Source: CAYLPT01 sp964385645
Lineage (GTDB): Bacteria > Armatimonadota > Hebobacteria > Hebobacterales > Hebobacteraceae
Assembly (NCBI GenBank): GCA_964385645.1
Contig: CAYLPT010000210.1
Location: 1 to 9,561, forward strand
Reading direction: 5' to 3'
Length of the DNA: 9,561 bases
Shown: positions 6,608 to 9,561 of the stretch, one piece after another
Layout of the letters: each line of letters begins with the position of its first letter
How positions within the stretch are numbered: position 1 is the stretch's first letter
Translations under genes and position numbers: made by a program
The notes under the pieces: generated by a model
Told to the model about the DNA's origin: nothing
The model's input: the letters and a program-made list of their open reading frames with translations, nothing else
Databases searched by the model: none

Positions 6608-7798
6608 GTGGAGGCGATTGCGCGCGCGATGGAGGCTGATGCGTCCGGGCAAGCGCCGAGGGTGCTGCTCGTCGCTCCGCCGGCGCGGGGAGGGCTGGCC
6701 AGGCATGTCAGCGCGCTGCTGGCCGGCCTGGAGGCCGGAGGCTATGAGGTCGGGGTGGTGTGTGAGCCGGGGGGACCGATAGCAGAGGCGGCGCGAGCGC
6801 GACGCGTCGTCCCCGTGTTCCCCCTGGTGCGCCGGGGACGTCGGGGGCCTTTGGCGGCGCTTCAGGTAGCATACGCGGCGGGCCAGATGAGGGCGCAGAT
6901 CGTCCACACCCACTCCTTCCGGGCGGGGGTGGCGGGCGCGCTCGCGATGCCGCTCGCCCGCCAGGCGCGACTGATCGCCACAATCCACAACTACCTCCCC
7001 GGAGGTGACGGCATGCGGCCGCGGCGCCGGCGAGACGCCTGGGCCCTGCGGGCCCTGTGCCGGCGGGCGAGCCGCATCATCACCGTCTCCGAGGCCCTGG
7101 GGCGGGACCTGGAGACGGCCTGGCCCGAGGCGTCCGGCAGATGGATCGCCATCCCGAACGGCGTTGACCTGCAAAGCGCCGAGCCCCGGCCGCCGGCGGA
7201 GGTGCGCCGGGAGCTGGGCCTGCCGGCAGAGGGGCCGCTGGTGGGGATGATCGCGCGCCTGGCGCCGCAGAAGGGTATCCCCGAGTTCCTGAAGGCGGCA
7301 CAGTGGGTCTGTGAGCGACACCCCGAGGTGCACTTCGCGCTGGTTGGGGAGGGGCCGCTGCGAGAGGAGGCGGAGCGGCTGCGGGCCGACCTGGGGCTGG
7401 AGACGCGGCTCACGCTCGTGGGGGAGGTGGACTCACCGCGGGGCTTCGCCGGCGCGCTGGCGGCGCTGGTAGTCGCCTCCACCTCGGAGGGCTCGTCGCT
7501 GGCGGCGATGGAGGCGATGGCCGCCGGCCGGCCTGTGGTGGCGACCGCGGTGGGCGGGGTGCCCGAGGTGGTGGCCGACGGCGAGACCGGCCTGCTCATC
7601 CCGCCGGGAGACGCGGAGGCGCTCGGCGCGGCCGTGGAGGCGCTGCTCGCGGATCCGGAGCGTGCCGCGGAGATGGGCGAGCGCGGTCGGCGCAGGGCTG
7701 CGGAGCGCTTCGACATCCGCCTGATGCTCGCGCGGACGAAGGCGGTCTACGGGGATGTGCTGCGGGAGCAGCTTGCCCGCGAGGGGAGGGGGCGATGA
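6608..7798 (+). CDS. GT4-type retaining glycosyltransferase
   Basis: A GT-B-fold sugar transferase of 396 residues. The N-terminal acceptor domain begins with a strand and a Gly-rich loop (VLLVAPPARGGLARH, 19-33), the usual opening of family 4 enzymes, followed by IVHTHSFRAG at 98-107. The nucleotide-sugar domain starts near LVGMIARLAPQKG (211-223) after IPNGVD (182-187), continues with HFALVGEGP, and holds the diagnostic E-x7-E motif with Glu294 and Glu302 (SEGSSLAAMEAMAAGRPVVAT). There is no signal peptide or membrane helix, so it probably works at the cytosolic face of the membrane on a lipid-linked or envelope glycan acceptor. Donor and acceptor cannot be read from sequence. It lies 12 bases after rhaA and overlaps the next gene as ATGA, linking it more to that membrane protein than to rhamnose breakdown. 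The start is GTG 6608 or, seven codons later, ATG 6629; both keep the whole fold. Confidence 0.9.
   Translation: MEAIARAMEADASGQAPRVLLVAPPARGGLARHVSALLAGLEAGGYEVGVVCEPGGPIAEAARARRVVPVFPLVRRGRRGPLAALQVAYAAGQMRAQIVHTHSFRAGVAGALAMPLARQARLIATIHNYLPGGDGMRPRRRRDAWALRALCRRASRIITVSEALGRDLETAWPEASGRWIAIPNGVDLQSAEPRPPAEVRRELGLPAEGPLVGMIARLAPQKGIPEFLKAAQWVCERHPEVHFALVGEGPLREEAERLRADLGLETRLTLVGEVDSPRGFAGALAALVVASTSEGSSLAAMEAMAAGRPVVATAVGGVPEVVADGETGLLIPPGDAEALGAAVEALLADPERAAEMGERGRRRAAERFDIRLMLARTKAVYGDVLREQLAREGRGR
7781..7792 (+). promoter_or_regulatory. Ribosome binding site of the phosphatase-like membrane protein
   Basis: GAGGGGAGGGGG, within the last codons of the glycosyltransferase gene, ends two bases before the ATG at 7795; its first GAGGGG is eight bases away. 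With the ATGA overlap it points to coupled translation. Confidence 0.45.
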
Positions 7799-9561
7799 GG
7801 CGAGCGATCGGCTTGCTGCTGCTGGCGGCGTGGGGCGTGTTCGCGCTGCCCGCAGGCGCGGGCGCAGCGGAGCCGAAGCTGCTGGTCGCCGTCCTCGACA
7901 AGATCTCCTGGTGTGATCTGCTCGACGAGAAGGCGGAGGTCGAGACCCTGCGCGGCCTCATGGAGCGTGGGGCCGTCGCCGGCATGTCCGTGCGGACCGC
8001 GCGGGGCCTCAGCCGGGAGGGCGGGTACCTGACCACTGGGGCCGGTATGAGGGCCAGCTCCTCGTGGACGCGGCCGGGGGAGGGCAGCCTCGAGGGCTAC
8101 GCGCTCCAGGCGGACGAGGCAGTTGGCGGCACGCCCGCCCACCGGCTGTTCCAGGCCTACACGGGCTGGCCGCCGGGCGACAACAGGATCGTCCACCTTG
8201 GGATCGGCGAGCTGCTGAACCAGAATCGCCCGAGCACCTACCCCATTCGCCTCGGGCTGCTGGGCGGGACGCTCCGACGGGCGGGGGTGCGGGTGGCCTG
8301 TGTGGGCAACGCCGACACCCCGCGCGCTCTCCACCGGGAGATCGTGACCCTCGCCATGGACGAGCAGGGACTCGTCGCCTCGGGGTATGTGGGTGCGGGG
8401 CTGGTGCGCCCTGACCCGTCGGCGCCGTGGCAGAGCGCGACCAACACGCCCCGGCTGATGGCAGAGCTCGAGCGCGCGGCGGCCAGCGCGGAGGTGGTCT
8501 TCCTCGAGCTGGGCGCCACCGCGCGCGCCGCAGAGTATGCTGATGTGATGCCCCCGCTCGCCGCCGGCGCGGCTCGCCGCCGCGCGCTCGCGGAAGCCGA
8601 CCGCCTGCTCGCCCAGGCCCTGGCGCGGCTCGGGGAGGGGTGGGCGGTGTTGGTGTTGACGCCGTCGCTGCGCCCGGCCGAGCCGGGCGAGCGCCGGGTC
8701 GAGCTGGCGCCCATCATCTTCGCCGCTCCAGGCTCCCCGCCTGGCCTGCTCACCTCGGCCTCGACCCGCCGGCCGGGCATCGTCGCCAACACCGATGTGG
8801 CGGCCACCATCCTGCACCACTTCGGCGTGCCCGTCCCGACGGACACGGTGGGCCGGCCGATGAGCGTCGAGCCGGTGGAGGCCGATGCTGTCGGCCGGCT
8901 GCGGGGCGACTTGATCAGGCTGGCCGAGGCGGAGGCGGCGCGTCGCTATCTGTTCCGGTGGACGCCCAGCGTTGGGGCGGCGCTACTGTGGGCGGCCGCT
9001 CTGCTGTTGGCCCTGCGGGAGCGCGCGCCGAGGTGGAGCGCGACGCTGGTGCGCGGCCTGCTGCTGGTGCTGTTGGGGACGCCGGCGGCCATGCTGCTGG
9101 TGGCGCTGGGTCCTCTCCCACTGCCCTGGATGCTGGCGGCGATCGTCGCGGGCGGGGGGGCGATCGCGCTCCTCGGCAGCGCTCTCACCAGCGGCCGGTC
9201 CGGCCACGCGCTGCCGGCGGTGAGCGTCCTGGGGCTGCTGTGCTACGACCTGCTGAGGGGGCAGAACATGCTCCAGTGGTCGCCCTTCAGCCACTCGCCC
9301 GCGGCGGGGGCGCGCTACTATGGGCTGGGCAACGAATTCGGCGGGGTGCTGCTGGGGGCGACGCTGATCGCGGCCTCCGCGCTGATGTCTCGGCGCAGTC
9401 GCGCGCCCTGGGGCGAGCGTCCGGTGGCCGCGCTCATGCTGGCCGGCGTGGCGGTGGTGGTCGGGCTGCCTCATTTCGGCGCCAACCTGGGCATGGGCCT
9501 GAGCTGCGCGGTGGGCTTCGGCGCGCTCGCGCTCTACCTCTGGCGGCCGCGGCCGGGCTGG
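7795..9561 (+). CDS. Exported alkaline-phosphatase-like domain joined to a multi-span membrane domain (3' end beyond window)
   Basis: Open without a stop for 589 codons to the window edge, so the C-terminus is missing. Residues 1-24 are a signal peptide or first anchor: RR, a Leu/Ala core, then AGAGA before AEP. Residues about 28-350 resemble the alkaline-phosphatase/sulfatase superfamily: LLVAVLDKISWCDL (29-42), TLRGLMERGAVAGM, the YLTTGAGMRA stretch at 78-87, and STRRPGIVANTDVAATILHHFGVPVP at 323-348 (only its outline is given here: Arg325, Asp334, Thr338). This part should be outside the cell. From about 393 on there are about seven hydrophobic spans (near 393-407, 420-440, 444-462, 473-487, 514-530, 544-560, 566-583). 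Between them is ARYYGLGNEFGG at 506-517, and GANLG follows at 562-566. From memory, similar proteins with an RFYGxGN motif are uncharacterised membrane proteins in Actinomycetota and Bacillota. Function is unknown; transfer or hydrolysis of an envelope phospho-group is possible. It is translationally coupled to the glycosyltransferase. Confidence 0.8.
   Translation, partial: MRRAIGLLLLAAWGVFALPAGAGAAEPKLLVAVLDKISWCDLLDEKAEVETLRGLMERGAVAGMSVRTARGLSREGGYLTTGAGMRASSSWTRPGEGSLEGYALQADEAVGGTPAHRLFQAYTGWPPGDNRIVHLGIGELLNQNRPSTYPIRLGLLGGTLRRAGVRVACVGNADTPRALHREIVTLAMDEQGLVASGYVGAGLVRPDPSAPWQSATNTPRLMAELERAAASAEVVFLELGATARAAEYADVMPPLAAGAARRRALAEADRLLAQALARLGEGWAVLVLTPSLRPAEPGERRVELAPIIFAAPGSPPGLLTSASTRRPGIVANTDVAATILHHFGVPVPTDTVGRPMSVEPVEADAVGRLRGDLIRLAEAEAARRYLFRWTPSVGAALLWAAALLLALRERAPRWSATLVRGLLLVLLGTPAAMLLVALGPLPLPWMLAAIVAGGGAIALLGSALTSGRSGHALPAVSVLGLLCYDLLRGQNMLQWSPFSHSPAAGARYYGLGNEFGGVLLGATLIAASALMSRRSRAPWGERPVAALMLAGVAVVVGLPHFGANLGMGLSCAVGFGALALYLWRPRPGW

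Noticed and set aside
5612..7333. Long open frame of 573 codons on the minus strand across rhaA and the glycosyltransferase
   Set aside because: It spans two well-supported + strand genes and the gap between them. It has low-complexity Pro/Arg/His/Gln composition and no recognisable motif.
7747..8820. Minus-strand open frame of 357 codons opposite the phosphatase-like gene
   Set aside because: The + strand frame there has a signal peptide, domain motifs and a ribosome binding site; the minus frame has only composition-driven openness.
1..9561. tRNA, rRNA, riboswitch, CRISPR, insertion sequence, attachment site or rho-independent terminator
   Set aside because: The window is almost wholly coding, with gaps of 12 bases or less. 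I saw no repeated spacers, terminal inverted repeats, transposase motifs or hairpin followed by T residues.

Overview
The window is a very GC-rich stretch of bacterial DNA read entirely from the + strand. Codon third positions are almost all G or C. Seven genes are packed head to tail: three junctions are 4-base ATGA overlaps and the other three gaps are only 10 to 12 bases. It looks like the inside of one long operon, cut off at both ends. There is no gene-free stretch over 300 bases, and I see no tRNA, rRNA, CRISPR array, insertion sequence or terminator. The host cannot be named from the sequence. GC-rich lineages that carry the fused RhaEW enzyme (Chloroflexota, Armatimonadota, some Actinomycetota and Bacillota) are plausible, with low confidence.

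The left two thirds (about 179 to 6595) is a catabolic cassette for L-rhamnose. RhaA (5327-6595) isomerises L-rhamnose to L-rhamnulose. RhaB (3827-5314) phosphorylates it to L-rhamnulose-1-phosphate. RhaEW (1855-3816), a class II aldolase fused to a short-chain dehydrogenase, splits that into dihydroxyacetone phosphate and L-lactaldehyde and probably oxidises the L-lactaldehyde to L-lactate. In front of these lies an unusual 559-residue zinc-type dehydrogenase of the MDR superfamily (179-1858). It appears to carry two consecutive Rossmann-like halves, of which only the second keeps a dinucleotide-binding loop. Its substrate is unknown. A 3'-terminal fragment of an unidentified gene occupies 1-182. 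No transporter, mutarotase or regulator of rhamnose use is inside the window.

The right third (6608-9561) changes subject without a break in gene spacing. It holds a family 4-type retaining glycosyltransferase (6608-7798), followed with an ATGA overlap by a large exported or membrane-anchored protein (7795 to beyond the end). That protein has an alkaline-phosphatase-like N-terminal domain and a polytopic membrane C-terminal part. The pair suggests envelope glycan or glycolipid work, perhaps unrelated to rhamnose catabolism and merely co-transcribed.

The parts least explained by standard knowledge are the double-Rossmann dehydrogenase and the phosphatase-like membrane protein, whose expected metal-binding motif seems to be missing. 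I found no clear evidence of a wholly new multi-gene system; the rhamnose pathway itself is well known.
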